Of a stretch of DNA of 64,000 nt, positions 21,766 to 35,225 are shown in pieces. Within the stretch, counting starts at the first letter, position 1. Every line of letters begins with the position of its first letter. The position numbers were made by a program, and so were the translations under genes. The DNA lies in NCBI RefSeq assembly GCF_901000735.1, contig NC_081546.1:19777220-19841219 (forward strand), given 5' to 3'. The notes under the pieces are model-generated. The model saw nothing but the letters and a program-made list of their open reading frames with translations, was not told the origin of the DNA and did not search any database. Origin of the DNA: Corylus avellana. Taxonomy: Eukaryota; Streptophyta; Magnoliopsida; Fagales; Betulaceae.

Positions 21766-22226
21766 AGATCAATCACTATTAGCTCAACCCTAACAGCGAA
21801 TTAAGTATTAAGTATAGTTTTGATGTGTAGTTCGAATTAGTCATAGTCTAGGTCTAAAATATTGGGTTGAAGTGTGCTTGAACTGATTCTTAAAACTTTG
21901 TATATCTCTTACATGAATAAACATGAAGAGGAACGAGACAAAGATAAGGTATGGGATTTCACCTCTTTTCCGTAGCCAATTATTTTTAAGGGAAATGCTT
22001 GGTGTTCTTCTAGTGTTCTCCTAGTGTTCTCTCAATTGTGATGTGGCTTTTAAAATCACCAATAGATTAAACGTCAACAATAATAATCCCAAATTCAACG
22101 GTAATTTTAAAAGCCACATCACAGTTGGGAGAATACTATGAGAACACTAGAAGAACACCTAGCATTTCCCTTAATTTAATGAGGGAGGAAAATAAAATGT
22201 TAAATCACCACTTAACCTAAAAGCTT
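21766..22226. repeat. Duplicated kinase 3'-flank, copy A (right part)
   Basis: Similar to 23700-23900 (AAGTATAGTTTTGATGTGTAG, GAATTAGTCATA, CATGAATAAACATGAA, CCTTTTCGTAG..CCAATTA) and inverted to about 39000-39190. Contains the 181-bp MITE at 21990-22170, which is absent at the matching position of copy B. Confidence 0.65.
21990..22170. mobile_element. 181-bp MITE with ~35-bp terminal inverted repeats, TSD TTAA
   Basis: Termini GGGAAATGCTTGGTGTTCTT and its near-perfect inverse AAGAACACCTAGCATTTCCC, flanked by TTAA on both sides (21986-21989, 22171-22174). The inverted similarity continues into GTGATGTGGCTTTTAAAAT / ATTTTAAAAGCCACATCAC. Copy B of the surrounding duplication has no insert here, giving a natural empty site. 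Confidence 0.8.
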
Positions 22227-22229
22227 AAG

Positions 22230-22875
22230 GGCTTATTTGGTTCACAGAATGCTTATTCCATCAAGAAAGGCCCAAAGGGAATAGTTATTACTGGGAATAA
22301 AAGGAGAGTGAAATGAAATAGTTATTCCGATTCTTTAGTTTGATAACAACACATGCAAAAACTGAAATTTAATCAAAATTACTAAAAACCTCATGCTATT
22401 TATTTCTTATTCTTTCTTTTTTTCAACTCACATAAAAAAAAAATAGAAAAATAGAAAATAAAGTGGGTGGCCGACCACCCACAGAAACGGCCGGGGCCAC
22501 CCCAGACCACCCCTGAAGCAAATTTGGGGTGGTCGTAGTCACGCCCAAATGCAACGGGGTGGCCGCACCACCCCCAGACGCCTCGTGCATGGTCCCCCAG
22601 CCTCTTTTGTTATTTTTCATGTTTTATTTTTTATTTTTTATTTTATTTTTTGTATAAGTTTAAAATAAAATAAAAAATATTATGGGTGTTTTTGAAAAAT
22701 GTATTTCATTTTTTAATGAATAACTATTCCTTTCACATTTTTAGAAGAATAACTATTTCTCTATGTAAGGGATTAATCATTCCCACATGAATAACTATTC
22801 CTAGGAATAAACCTATACCAAACAAAAGAATTACTATTCCATTTCAGGGGTCTATTCTACAAACCAAACATGGCC
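22230..22875. mobile_element. PIF/Harbinger-like MITE with GC-rich core, TSD TAA
   Basis: Ends GGGCTTATTTGGTT... and ...AACCAAACATGGCC, flanked by TAA (22227-22229, 22876-22878). Inner inverted motifs include GGAATAGTTATT.. / AATAACTATTCC. The centre (22460-22580) is a GC-rich island of GGGTGGCCG and CCACCCC motifs that contrasts sharply with the A/T-rich arms. No coding capacity is credible. Confidence 0.6.
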
Positions 22876-23019
22876 TAAGTTAAATGAAGAGATAAATTTA
22901 ATCATTTAATAAATATTTTAACATTTCCCCTCACATGTGGACTCAAACTCCCTTTTAATAGATGAAGCCAAACACTTGAAAATTTTAATTGAAATTGTTG
23001 TAGATCATAGAGGCCCAAG

Positions 23020-24150
23020 CTTTGCCAAACGAGTCGTCGGTCATTATCTTTATATTTTTCTTTTTTTTCTTTTTTTGCCTGATTATGGAATTATCTTTCT
23101 AAATTTTCTTCTTTTCTTTATATTTCCAAAGATTGTGGGTCATATGCCAAATTATTTGTTATACAATTATCACCACTATATGGTCTAATCTTCTTCGATC
23201 ACCTTTATTCAATATTCACTCGAGAATCAGCTAGAGAGGTAATTTCATGGGTGATTGGAAATCTTTTTCGTTTTGGTTTTATTCAGAGGTTTCGAAGAAT
23301 GTAGGAGTCAAGTACGTCGTCAAGTCTTTCTAATGCAGATCAATGGAAAAGATGGGTAGGAAAATCCCAAAGCACAGACCAATTATTATCACATGGGTAC
23401 CCCTCAATTTACTCTAATCTCAGCCTGCATTACAAGTCTTCCATATCCAATTTCCAAGCCATCAACTACTACCGAGTTAAACTCGATCATCAGAAAATAT
23501 AAATGTTATGTCATGAAGAAAGAAGGATTATAAAGAGAGAATCCTGTATGTGTACCGTTTATAAGGATTGTGCTGATATTAATTAGTTTCTTGATACATC
23601 GTTTATAAACATCAATCATTGCAGTTATATGTATCACATAATTTGAAGATATTGTTCAAAATCTTCAAGAACATGTGGATTTAGTTACAATGTTATGTTC
23701 ACAAGTATAGTTTTGATGTGTAGTCGAATTAGTCATAATTTAGGTCTACGACATTTAGTAGATATGTGCTTGAATTAGTTGTTAACATTTTGTCTACTCC
23801 ATGAATAAACATGAAAAGAAATAAGCCAAGATTTTGAATTTAACCCCCTTTTCGTAGAACCAATTAGTTTAGTGATGGAAGGAAAGGAAATCGAATATTG
23901 ATAATCTTTTAAAGACAATTGGAGTAGTTCATAATGAAAAATAGCATGTGGATACTATAGGCTAGTGTTTACTAGCTAATGTAGTAGTACATTCAAATTC
24001 TATCTTAATAGTATTATTGGCAACAAAACTAAATATGAGTGAACTAAGACAACATTTAGTAACAAATATGTATGTAACATATCAACATGCATATAAATAA
24101 GACAAAACGATTGGTTCTGCAACATTTCTTTTATTTGATATTGGAATCTG
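23020..24150. repeat. Duplicated kinase 3'-flank, copy B
   Basis: Non-coding. It matches copy A (7821-8456 plus 21766-22226) and, inverted, the 3' flank of the S-receptor kinase gene (38784-39560). Its right end (CATATCAACATGCAT ... CAACATTTC, about 24080-24135) corresponds to the sequence just past the kinase stop codon. The expected kinase 3' exon is missing beyond 24150, so the gene body was deleted or replaced. Confidence 0.7.
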
Positions 24151-24322
24151 TTAGGGGTAAATAGCATTAAGGCTTAAGCCTTCCAATAAGCCTTTCCCCC
24201 TCCCCTCTCTGCTAGGGTTTCATCTCTAGCAGAGAGTGCCGTCGGAGGTTCTCCCCCTCTGGCCCTTCTCCCCTCTCCCTCTTCTGCCTCCACCCTCCCC
24301 TCCCATCCCATAGCCCTCTTTT

Positions 24323-24422
24323 NNNNNNNNNNNNNNNNNNNNNNNNNNNNNNNNNNNNNNNNNNNNNNNNNNNNNNNNNNNNNNNNNNNNNNNNNNNNNN
24401 NNNNNNNNNNNNNNNNNNNNNN
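24323..24422. other. Assembly gap (100 N)
   Basis: Follows a C/T-rich stretch (24178-24322, CCCCTCCCCTCTCTGC, TCTAGCAGAGAG) whose identity I could not determine. It may be the 5' leader of a retroelement. Confidence 0.99.
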
Positions 24423-24475
24423 TTTTTTTTTATCTACCATCTAGCACAAGTTATTGACCGACTACTATATTATTA

Positions 24476-24714
24476 AGAGCTTGTTTGAGATTGCGTTTGA
24501 ATAATAGAGTTTTTAAGTCAAAAAGAGTTTTTGGGTAAAAGCTTCATTTTTAAGCTTTTATTAGAAGTACGTTTTGATTATTTTTAGGCTTTTTGGACCC
24601 TTAAAAACGATTTTAATTTTTTTACCAAATGAGTACTTTTTTCTTTAAACAGACTTTTTGAGTGTTAAAAGCACTTAGGCCTCTCAAAGGCAATCCCAAA
24701 CTGGCCCTAAATCT
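24476..24714. mobile_element. Probable MITE, decayed
   Basis: GAGCTTGTTTGAGATTGCGTTTGAA at the left is the approximate inverse of AGGCAATCCCAAACTGGCCCT at the right, with inner CTTTTA/TAAAAGC complementarity. This resembles hAT-type MITEs with GGGCC(T/A)GTTTGGGATTGC termini. No clear target duplication was found. Confidence 0.4.
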
Positions 24715-26069
24715 TAAAAGATAACTTAAAGCTAATTAAAATGATATTCTATTATAAAAATCATTAAAGAAAATGCTTAGCAAGAGCTTCGATATTTATC
24801 AGGATCTTTCAAAGGAAAAAGTAATATAGACCTTCAAGCTATACCACATGCACCTTATCCCATCTTAATTGAATATTATTTGTTCTTAAGGCTCCTGTCA
24901 CAAATATTAAATATATGACTTTTATGACCAAAGGCAATGAAGAGGTCTTCTCCAAAGTCATGACAATTGCTATCAATTTGAGGTTGACATTATTTACAAG
25001 AACCAATAGGATTGCCAATAAAGGTAGCACAATTTGGAAGGAAAGAAATTTCTAGATAGGGAATAGTCTTTGTTTTCTTTGGATGATAGAGACTAATGTT
25101 GAACACTTCATGGATTTTTTTTTCTTTCCAATGTCACTTCATGGGGTTGTTGCGACAAAAAAGCTGTTCGAACGGACTTATACTAATGTTTGATCGAGTG
25201 CGGCATTAGTAAATTTAGGGATTTTTCTTTTTGGCAATTTTAAGTCGGTTTGGGATTGCGGCTTTATTCAAGAACCCCCAAAAAATTATAAAATTAAAGA
25301 ATGTAAAATTTTTGTTAAACTGAAAATAAATTTTTCTTTATAAAAAAAGAAAAAAGAAAAAAAAGAAGAAGACAATTTTAATATATTAAATTGGCTTATG
25401 TTCTTAAAATACATGATTTTCATAAGTGTACGTGAAAATCACATGTTTTAAAGAAATATCAATTTAATAGATTAGATTTAAAAAAATTACTGAAATAAAA
25501 ATTAATTAATTAATTAAAAAAAAAAGAAAAAAAGAAGAGGTTATGTTTGTGATTGCTTAGAATGCAAGTTTCTGGAAATCCTTTTTCTTAATCTCAAGAA
25601 TTGAATAGTAGCGTATGTGGACCTGGTCTGCCAGGCAGATCTTGGTTTGCATTGGTGGAACATGCAATAGGATGATGCTTCATTGACCCGCCTCACATCA
25701 ATCATATATTTTTTAGCTTTACGTCCAATTTCTTTCTCTAAATCATAATTTCACAACCCATATGCACACAATCATTTACCAATTCTACTACCTCATGCAT
25801 TATTATGTGTGTTCATCTAACTAAATAATGGAATAATTAATTAATTAGTTTTTTTTTTTATTTTTTCTTTTTTGTAATTTTTAAAGAGGGGCAAAACTCT
25901 AGCACATACGGGTAGCTAGCTTTGTTTGGTAAAACTTTTTCCTTCTCCCTTTTATTTTCTCTTTTTAAAATAAAAACATTAACAAAAAAGCCCAAAACTC
26001 TCAAAACTTCACTTTTATTACACATTCAAATACTTTTTTCAAAAAAATAAAATAAAAGCACTTTTTAAA
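24715..26069. other. A/T-rich intergenic sequence, no gene seen
   Basis: No ORF with recognisable content. Long A/T tracts, a fragment resembling a MITE arm near 25240 (GGTTTGGGATTGCGGC), and simple repeats. Confidence 0.6.
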
Positions 26070-26466
26070 GAGCATTAACAAATAGAGTTATCTTTGGAGT
26101 TTAAGTTCGATTAGGATGAGGTGTAAAACTCTTGTTTTGTACCCACCAATCACAATATCACATGCTAATGCATCCCGCAAATATATTCTAACACACCCAA
26201 TAATCACCTTAAAACAATTGATATCTTAAAAAAAAAAGAAAAAAGAAAAACAGACCGGGAGAGGTGGGTAGTGCACCCTTCCGCTAGGGGTGGCCGCCAC
26301 CCCTCCCTATATGTTATTTTTTTTATATATTTTAATTGTTTTAAAGTGATTATTGGGTGTGCTATAGTCTATTTGTTAATTTGTAAAATGTTGACGTGCC
26401 AACATGTGATTAGAGGCGGTAAAACAAAGATTTTACATCACATCATTATTAAAGTTAATTAAGCTC
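26070..26466. mobile_element. Fold-back MITE with GC-rich core
   Basis: The left arm (AAGAGCATTAACA..., ATGAGGTGTAAAACTCTTGTT, CACACCCAATAATCACCTTA) is the approximate inverse of the right arm (TAAAGTGATTATTGGGTGTG, AACAAAGATTTTACATCACATC, ...TTAATTAAGCTCCTT). The centre (26255-26305) is GC-rich and includes GGGGTGGCCGCCACCCC, an 8+1+8 palindrome. Confidence 0.6.
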
Positions 26467-26871
26467 CTTATCTTTGTGATTATAAGATTAGTGTAGTTTA
26501 CATGACACCCCCACGTGAGAATGCAATAACAACAAACACTATTGTACCTAGAATAAGAATTCTCTTTTTCCATGAAAGGGAAGAGAGTGGAGGGAGGGCA
26601 AGAATGGTGGAAGAGAATATGATTTTGCTTATGAATAAGGTTATATTTTCACTCATGACATGATTAACTTGATAAATTACAATTTAAAAATAGAATTATG
26701 ATGAAAGGACCAACATGAAGTAAAATATTACAAAGAAGTCCATTTTGAACCTAAGAGAAGTTACATTAGGCTTGAAGCAAATTCAAAGTTCTTTCTATAT
26801 GATTCTAAAGAGGAATGGATATGATCATATGAAGTTTGAATTAGGATTTAATTTAACTTATAAAAAAATAA

Positions 26872-27329
26872 GGGTTAAATTCACTTTACCCTCCTGAAGT
26901 TTAAGGAGTTTTTCAATTCGAACCCCAATGTTTAAAAATTGGCAATGTACCCCCCTAATGTTTCAAAAATTTTCAATTCAGACCATCCGTTATTAATTTC
27001 CATCTAATTGGACGAAAATCATCTCACGTGCGTCTCACGTGGAATTTTGATACCCTCTATTCTAAGTTTGCCTTCATTAAAACTTATGAAATTACGTAAT
27101 TATCGTCAATTTCATAGGTTTTAATGAGTGCAAAATTGAAATAGAGGGCGTCAAAATCCAACGTGAGACGCATGTGAGATAATTTCCATCCAATTAGACA
27201 AAAATTAGTAACAAAGGGTCTGAATTGAAAATTTTTGAAACATTAGGGGGGTGCATTGCCAATTTTTAAATATTGGGGTTCGAATTGAAAAACCCCTGAA
27301 ACTTCAGGGGGGTAAATTGAATTTTCCCC
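26872..27329. mobile_element. MULE-type fold-back MITE, TSD AAAAAATAA
   Basis: A 458-bp near-complete inverted repeat. The left end GGGTTAAATTCACTTTACCC pairs with the right GGGGTAAATTGAATTTTCCCC, and matching continues inward through AGTTT..., AATTGGCAATG, ATGTTTCAAAAATTTTCAAT and their inverses. A perfect 9-bp duplication AAAAAATAA lies at 26863-26871 and 27330-27338, the size used by Mutator-like elements. Transcription across it would give a hairpin. Confidence 0.85.
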
Positions 27330-27707
27330 AAAAAATAATTAGGATTTAATTTCATTAAACAAAATAAATAGAATTAAAATCTTTAATTGTCCATAGAAGA
27401 TTTTTTTTTTTTTTTTCGTTTTGTGTTTGTTATCTTCCATTATAATTTATAAAAGAAAGTGTTTACTTTTTCTTTAGAGTTTTATCTAAGACATGCATGT
27501 AATTATCTTAATTTCTTGAAACTAATATTCCATCAAAATTTTCACGTACTAAGGAATTTAATTTGAAACTTTAATAATCCGTAATCTAATTTTATATTGT
27601 TCTATAAAATTTATTTTAAATTTTGTATGGGATATCATGGGAGTTGAAAGATGACAATAAAAGGATATAGGTTTTATGTTATTAACAGAACAATTGTTCC
27701 ATCGACC

Positions 27708-27789
27708 GTCGATATGTCCGAGTGGTTAAGGAGACAGACTTGAAATCTGTTGGGCTTCGCCCGCGCAGGTTCGAACCCTGCTGTCGACG
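27708..27789 (+). tRNA. tRNA-Ser (anticodon UGA)
   Basis: 82 nt from GTCGATATGTCCGAGTGG to GTTCGAACCCTGCTGTCGACG. Has the class II long variable arm expected for Ser (TGGGCTTCGCCCGC), an A box (GAGTGGTTAAGG) and B box (GGTTCGAACCC), anticodon TGA in ACTTGAAATCT, and a paired acceptor stem with one T-G wobble. An A/T-rich upstream region and no intron. Looks functional. Confidence 0.95.
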
Positions 27790-29125
27790 AATTCCCGTTT
27801 TACTTAATGTCTATTTGCTGCAAGGAACCCCAAAAATATATAGCTAAATCAAAAGTAGTTGACTTGCTTCCTCCTGCTATTAAATAACAAGACATTTTCT
27901 ACCGTTTTGTGTTTAGTAGCAGAACAGAAGTTTACCTACATTTTTATGACTAAACTTTACAATAATATCTGCAGTGACTATGGTATGACTGTTGACAACC
28001 ATGATTAGCTTTCTCATCTTTCTTCTGTAAAGGATTTTCGAATGAATGACACAAATTTCACTAATGTTGTTGATTTCTTTTTTGACTGTCTTGTCTATCA
28101 ATCGAGCTTGTATTTGTTATGCTATCTCGTTCCTACCTCAATTTATCTAATAAATAAAGTTTTTCTCTAAACAAGATAGAATAGTTTCTTTCGTGCCAGT
28201 TTTTCATTTTTTTTTTTAAAGTACTTGAGTTCTCTTGTACATCTTGAGCTCTCAGCAAATGAAACTGGAGGTGGATTTTTGTTACAAAAGATATTTTGGG
28301 ATAATTTTCGAATCTGCCAAACTTAACCGGGTGTGCAATGAGTTCTTGCTTTTGAAACCAATTGAGGGGATCATTGCCTGATAATCACAAGATTTTTAAC
28401 ATTCCTGGCCTCATGCAAGACCCCTTCTTTTGATTGTGTTGCAGACATACACTCACTTCAATGCCTAATCTATTGAAGGCAAACTATCGATCCGAATCTT
28501 CAACAACTACCAATTTAAATAGTTAATATAAGAGTTCTTATGATACCCGTCTGTCCAAATATGTAAACAAACTGCCCAAAAGAACTTCCTTATATTTATT
28601 ATCCGAATCACTACCGATTCTTACAGCAAACTTGTTGAAAATCTGTCAACAAACTACCGACTTTTTGGATGGTGGAAAAAATTATTTTATTCAACATCAT
28701 TTTTTTTTTTTTTTTTTTGTCTTCGACTTTCTTTAAGAGGTGCCATTTCTTGTCATAAGCCAACGTCAAGATCCTAACAGGAGAAGTGCACCTTGCATTT
28801 GTAATGCCTCGATTTTCGGGGGCTAATGTATTCACTATCCATGCCAATAGCGTAATACTGCATGTCAAAAACAATGTCGCCCACAATGCATGGAGCAACC
28901 CATAGTGTAGCAAGGAGGAGGAGGTAGACAGCAACAGCATGAGCAATAAATTGACCAACAATATAAATTATCGGAATGATGAAAGAAACATTCTACAAAC
29001 AATCCAACAAAACTGGATAGTAATTCATAATTTATCAATTCAAACAAGCAACAAAACTGACAGGAAATTCATTAGAACCGTAACCCTCATGCAAAACTGT
29101 GTGCAACTCTACCTAATCTATAATT
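27790..29125. other. Intergenic, no convincing gene
   Basis: Between the tRNA and the RPL13A stop codon. A minus-strand ORF (28611-28961) has a Leu-rich hydrophobic N-terminus followed by a poly-Lys tract and matches nothing I recognise. It is probably chance coding within or beyond the RPL13A 3' region. Confidence 0.5.
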
Positions 29126-31215
<2,090 letters not shown>

Positions 31216-31476
31216 TTACCATAATTCGTTTTTAAAGCCAAAAATCCATTAAATTCAATAGGCTTAAAATATGAATATGAATTAAATTAGAGTATTTAGC
31301 TCGACTTTAATCTCACTGTCATATAAATAAGCTGATGTGAAAATGTTCATCCCTTCTTAATTTTTTTTCTTCCTTTTTTTAATAAAGATTGGCGTAGTGT
31401 TTTACACTACACCAGCGTGAATGAACAGTACTCACGATGGGTGACATGGCATCTAGGATTTCAAAACAAAAGATTA

Positions 31477-33856
31477 CTTGTTTGGGAAGCAAGATTTTCC
31501 AACTCAATCTCAAATTTTTTCTAAATTCATGTTTGGCAATTTTTTAAACTCAACTCAAAAAATTTCAACTTAACTCAAAAATTTTCATTCCAATTAATAA
31601 AAATTATAAATAAAGATTGAAAAAATAAATAAATAAATTTAGGGTAGCCGAAACACTCCAGGTGGTGGCTGGGCCACCCCAAGCCCAACAGGGGTGGTCC
31701 GACCACCCCTTAATATTTTATTATTTTTTTAAACTTCTTATTATTATTATTTTAATTAAATTTAAAATATATAGAATATTTTATTATTATTTCTATCAAT
31801 GGGACATATGTTTCATTTATGGCCTTAGGATCTCTCTAGAGAGATCCTAATTATTAATTGGATATTCTTCAATCCAAAATGGATCGGAGAAAATCCTCTA
31901 CCGTGTTTGACCCACATTCCTTCGTGGGCCATAGGTCGAATAATGAAGGTTGTTGATAGAGGACAATTTTCAATCATATTTGCTTTAACAAAAGGGACAT
32001 ATATAGCGATTCTGACATCATATGGGGACATAATTAATGGCGTTGGAAAGCTCATTTAGAGGGTTACAAAGTCATATTTCATTAAGTTTTTCTAATTCAA
32101 ATGTTTACTGAGTTAAAATAGACCGTAAAAAGAAAATTGAAAAGCCGTACAAAATTGCTCGTATGTTGTTTATGTTTGAACAAGCTTTAAAATGAGTTGA
32201 CAAAATAGCTCGTTCAATAACTCATATGAAGTTGGGTTCGAATGAGTTATTCATAGATGCACTCGTTTAAAGTTGGGTTAGAACGAGCTGCTGTGTGAAT
32301 TGAGAATTCATGTAAGAATACGAGGAAACCATAGTTAGGTTCGAAAGAGCCTCTTACACGTTCAGACAAGCTCCAATAAATTTTTGTAAACAAACTTTTA
32401 TTTGAGCGTTTTCTTAGGTTCAGGAGTCTAGGTAGTATAAATATATGTAATGGCTATCTATAGCCTTAATTTATTATGTTATTTTGACCAGTTATCAATG
32501 AAAAACACTTTTAAGAGTGGTTTTCTTTTCTATCCACATTAAATCCTTGATTGATTATTAGTTTTAAGAAGAGTTGTGATTCTTATCTTGTTTGTCTTGG
32601 CAAACTAATCACGACACGCTGCATTAATTGATATCAAAGTCAAGTTGCACTGCATCAATTATTTAATTGTTGATGGAGATCTTGTGGGCTAAACAACAAA
32701 AAAATTCGTCCAAAGCGCGTTATAGCAGAGCAGGAACGTTAGTAATTACTACTCTTAACTATCGGCAAATATATCAAGGATTTAATGTGGATAGAAAAGA
32801 AAACCACTCTTAAAAGTGTTTTTCATTGATAACTGGTCAAAATAACATAATAAATTAAGGTTATAGATAGCCATTACATATATTTATACTACCTAGACTC
32901 CTAAACCTAAGAAAACGCTCAAATAAAAGTTTGTTTACAAAAATTTATTGGAGCTTGTCTGAACGTGTAAAAGGCTCTTTCGAACCTAACTATGGTTTCC
33001 TCGTATTCTTACATGAATTCTCAATTAACACAGCAGCTCGTTCTAACCCAACTTTAAACGAGTGCATCTATGAATAACTCATTCGAACCCAACTTCATAT
33101 GAGTTATTGAACGAGCTATTTTGTCAACTCGTTTTAAAGCTTGTTCAAACATAAACAACAGACGAGCAATTTTGTACGGCTTTTCAATTTTCTTTTTACG
33201 GTCTATTTTAACTTAGTAAACATTTGAATTAGAAAAACTTAATGAAATATGACTTTGTAACCCTCTAAATGAGCTTTCCAACGCCATTAATTATGTCCCC
33301 ATATGATGTCAGAATCGCTATATATGTCCCTTTTGTTAAAGCAAATATGATTGAAAATTGTCCTCTATCAACAACCTTCATTATTCGACCTATGGCCCAC
33401 GAAGGAATGTGGGTCAAACACGGTAGAGGATTTTCTCCCGTCCATTTTGGATTGGAGAATATCCAATTAATAATTAGGATCTCTTAGAGAGATCCTAAGG
33501 CCATAAATGAAACATATGTCCCATTGATAGAAATAATAATAAAATATTCTATATATTTTAAATTTAATTAAAAAAATAATAATAAGAAGTTTAAAAAAAT
33601 AATAAAATATTAAGGGGTGGTCGGACCACCCCAGTTGGGCTTGGGGTGGCCCAGCCACCACCTAGGGTGTTTCGGCTACCCTAAATTTATTTATTTATTT
33701 TTTCAATCTTTATTTATAATTTTTATTAATTGGGATGAAAATTTTTGAGTTAAGTTGAAATTTTTTGAGTTGAGTTGAATTGAGTTTAAAAAATTGCCAA
33801 ACATGAATTTAGAAAAAATTTCAGTTTGAGTTGGAAAATCTTGCTTCCCAAACAAG
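31477..33856. repeat. Large inverted repeat: arms ~1.08 kb, loop ~220 bp
   Basis: The left arm 31477-32551 is the inverse of the right arm 32773-33856 (ends CTTGTTTGGGAAGCAAG / CTTGCTTCCCAAACAAG; inner ends AAATCCTTGAT / ATCAAGGATTT). Identity is high throughout by eye, with scattered substitutions and short indels. The central loop (32552-32772) contains ATTGATATCAAAGTCAAGTTGC, which resembles a retroelement primer-binding region. Each arm has a GC-rich GGGTGGTC/GACCACCC palindromic island. It could be a fold-back transposon, or two copies of an LTR-like element inserted head to head. No target duplication could be fixed. Short mirrored ORFs in the arms are not credible genes. Confidence 0.85.
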
Positions 33857-33949
33857 GCCTAACCCGCATCCAAAATTAACCCATATAAATCTTAAATGAA
33901 CTAAGCCAATTATATGGTTGCACTGAAAACCCAAGCAATGGAAATTCAA

Positions 33950-34140
33950 GATATAATTAAACATCAATTCGTTTGTTTTCCTACATTTTCCCCAGCAACC
34001 AAACAAAGAATTAATTGAACAACTTATCGAAACTTCGAATTGAGAAACGTACCCAGAACCGCAAGCTCGGTTGAGCTTCCTCAACCGATCCCAGCAATGG
34101 AGATGAGACTCATCAAGGGCTTACAATCTCCTCTAGATCG
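33950..34140 (-). pseudogene. Fragment of the EDS5-like MATE gene (exon 1 end plus intron 1 start)
   Basis: Minus-strand sequence around 34120-34028 (CCCTTGATGAGTCTCATC..., GGGATCGGTTGAGGAAGCTC, then GGTACG) aligns with the end of exon 1 of the MATE gene at 46-50 kb (CCCTTGATGAGTCTGATTGA, ATTGAGCTCGCTGCTTTAGG). The following intron also matches (TTTGGTTGCTGGGGAAAATG against CTTGGTTGCTGAGAAAATG). It is a short diverged duplicate with no open frame, abutting the right arm of the inverted repeat. Confidence 0.6.
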
Positions 34141-34189
34141 GTCCATTCGAAGATGCAGCACTGAATTGGGCCGCCCCAATAGAAAAGAT

Positions 34190-35225
34190 GCAAGATGGTC
34201 TGATGATTAGCCCACGGTCGGAACCATGGGGCTAAGAGCTATGTTCCCCCAATTTTAAAATTTCCCTTAATATATACACTAGTGAGTGGTGACCGACCCA
34301 AAAGAAATACTTATTAAAAAAAAAAAAAAATTAAAAGAAATAACTGAAACATAATTATTGTCAAAAATATTAAATAATATAAATAAATAAGATTTGTATT
34401 AGGGCTATAAGATTTGGTCTTCAAGTGAAACAATTTCTAAATTAGTCTTTTAGAGTTGGCTAACTCTTTGAGTGATTTTACTTTTTAAGACCTCTCATAC
34501 TTGTGATTTTTTAGATTTGGCTGCCTCAGAAAGGTTTTACTTTTAAAGAATTCTCTTCGTAACCAAACATATGTGTCTCTTGATTTACAACATTTTTTAT
34601 TATATATATTTGGTGTTGTTGCATGCTTAAGATTTTTAATTCTGTTTATTGTTGGTAAATACCTATTCAACCTCCATGTAGATGTAGATCGGAGACAATT
34701 AGATTTTTCAAATATATTTCAAACTTTCCTTCTCAAAATTCTTTCGATCTATGGAAAATCAAGCCCACTAGGAGGCTACGACTATTCTGCCAGAAATTAC
34801 GATCACGCAGAAATAAAAGTTTGACTCAAGTTGATATTGACACATAAGTGTTGGAAATACACAATTACAACAAAAAGAGCTCACGTTTTCCAATTGTTAT
34901 CTGTAAGGAATGGCCAGCATCTTTTGGAGGTGATCTTTGTCACAAAAAAAATCCCAAGTCTTTTTTGTCTGCGTTCCTTGGGAAGCCTCAAAAGTCCAAA
35001 GGCAAGCCAATCAGAGACCTCATCTGGCTCCAAAATGGGATGTGGCTCACAATTCTTATGAATATGCTTTCTGTAGCTCTCATTTGTATTCTTTTCTTTC
35101 TTCTTGTTTGTTACTCCTTCCCCTTCTTTCTGTATTGCTTAGAAAAAAAAGGGACCAAGTTTTCTTCTAGCTAGCATTTTTCTGTAATTATTAACTGCGT
35201 TACAGCAAGTTATACAGAGGGATAT
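34190..35225. other. Upstream region of the S-receptor kinase, no other gene seen
   Basis: A/T-rich. Small ORFs near 34831-35174 do not resemble known proteins and are treated as leader or promoter sequence. No confident TATA box was assigned. Confidence 0.5.

Noticed and set aside
28611..28961. Membrane protein gene downstream of RPL13A
   Set aside because: Leu-rich start but a poly-Lys tract from poly-T DNA, no homology I recognise, and no exon structure. Left as unsupported.
31662..33661. Mirrored small ORFs (MVAGPPQAQ... and MSFPTPLIMSPYD...) on both strands
   Set aside because: They are the same non-coding text read from the two arms of the inverted repeat. Composition is A/T-driven with no family resemblance.
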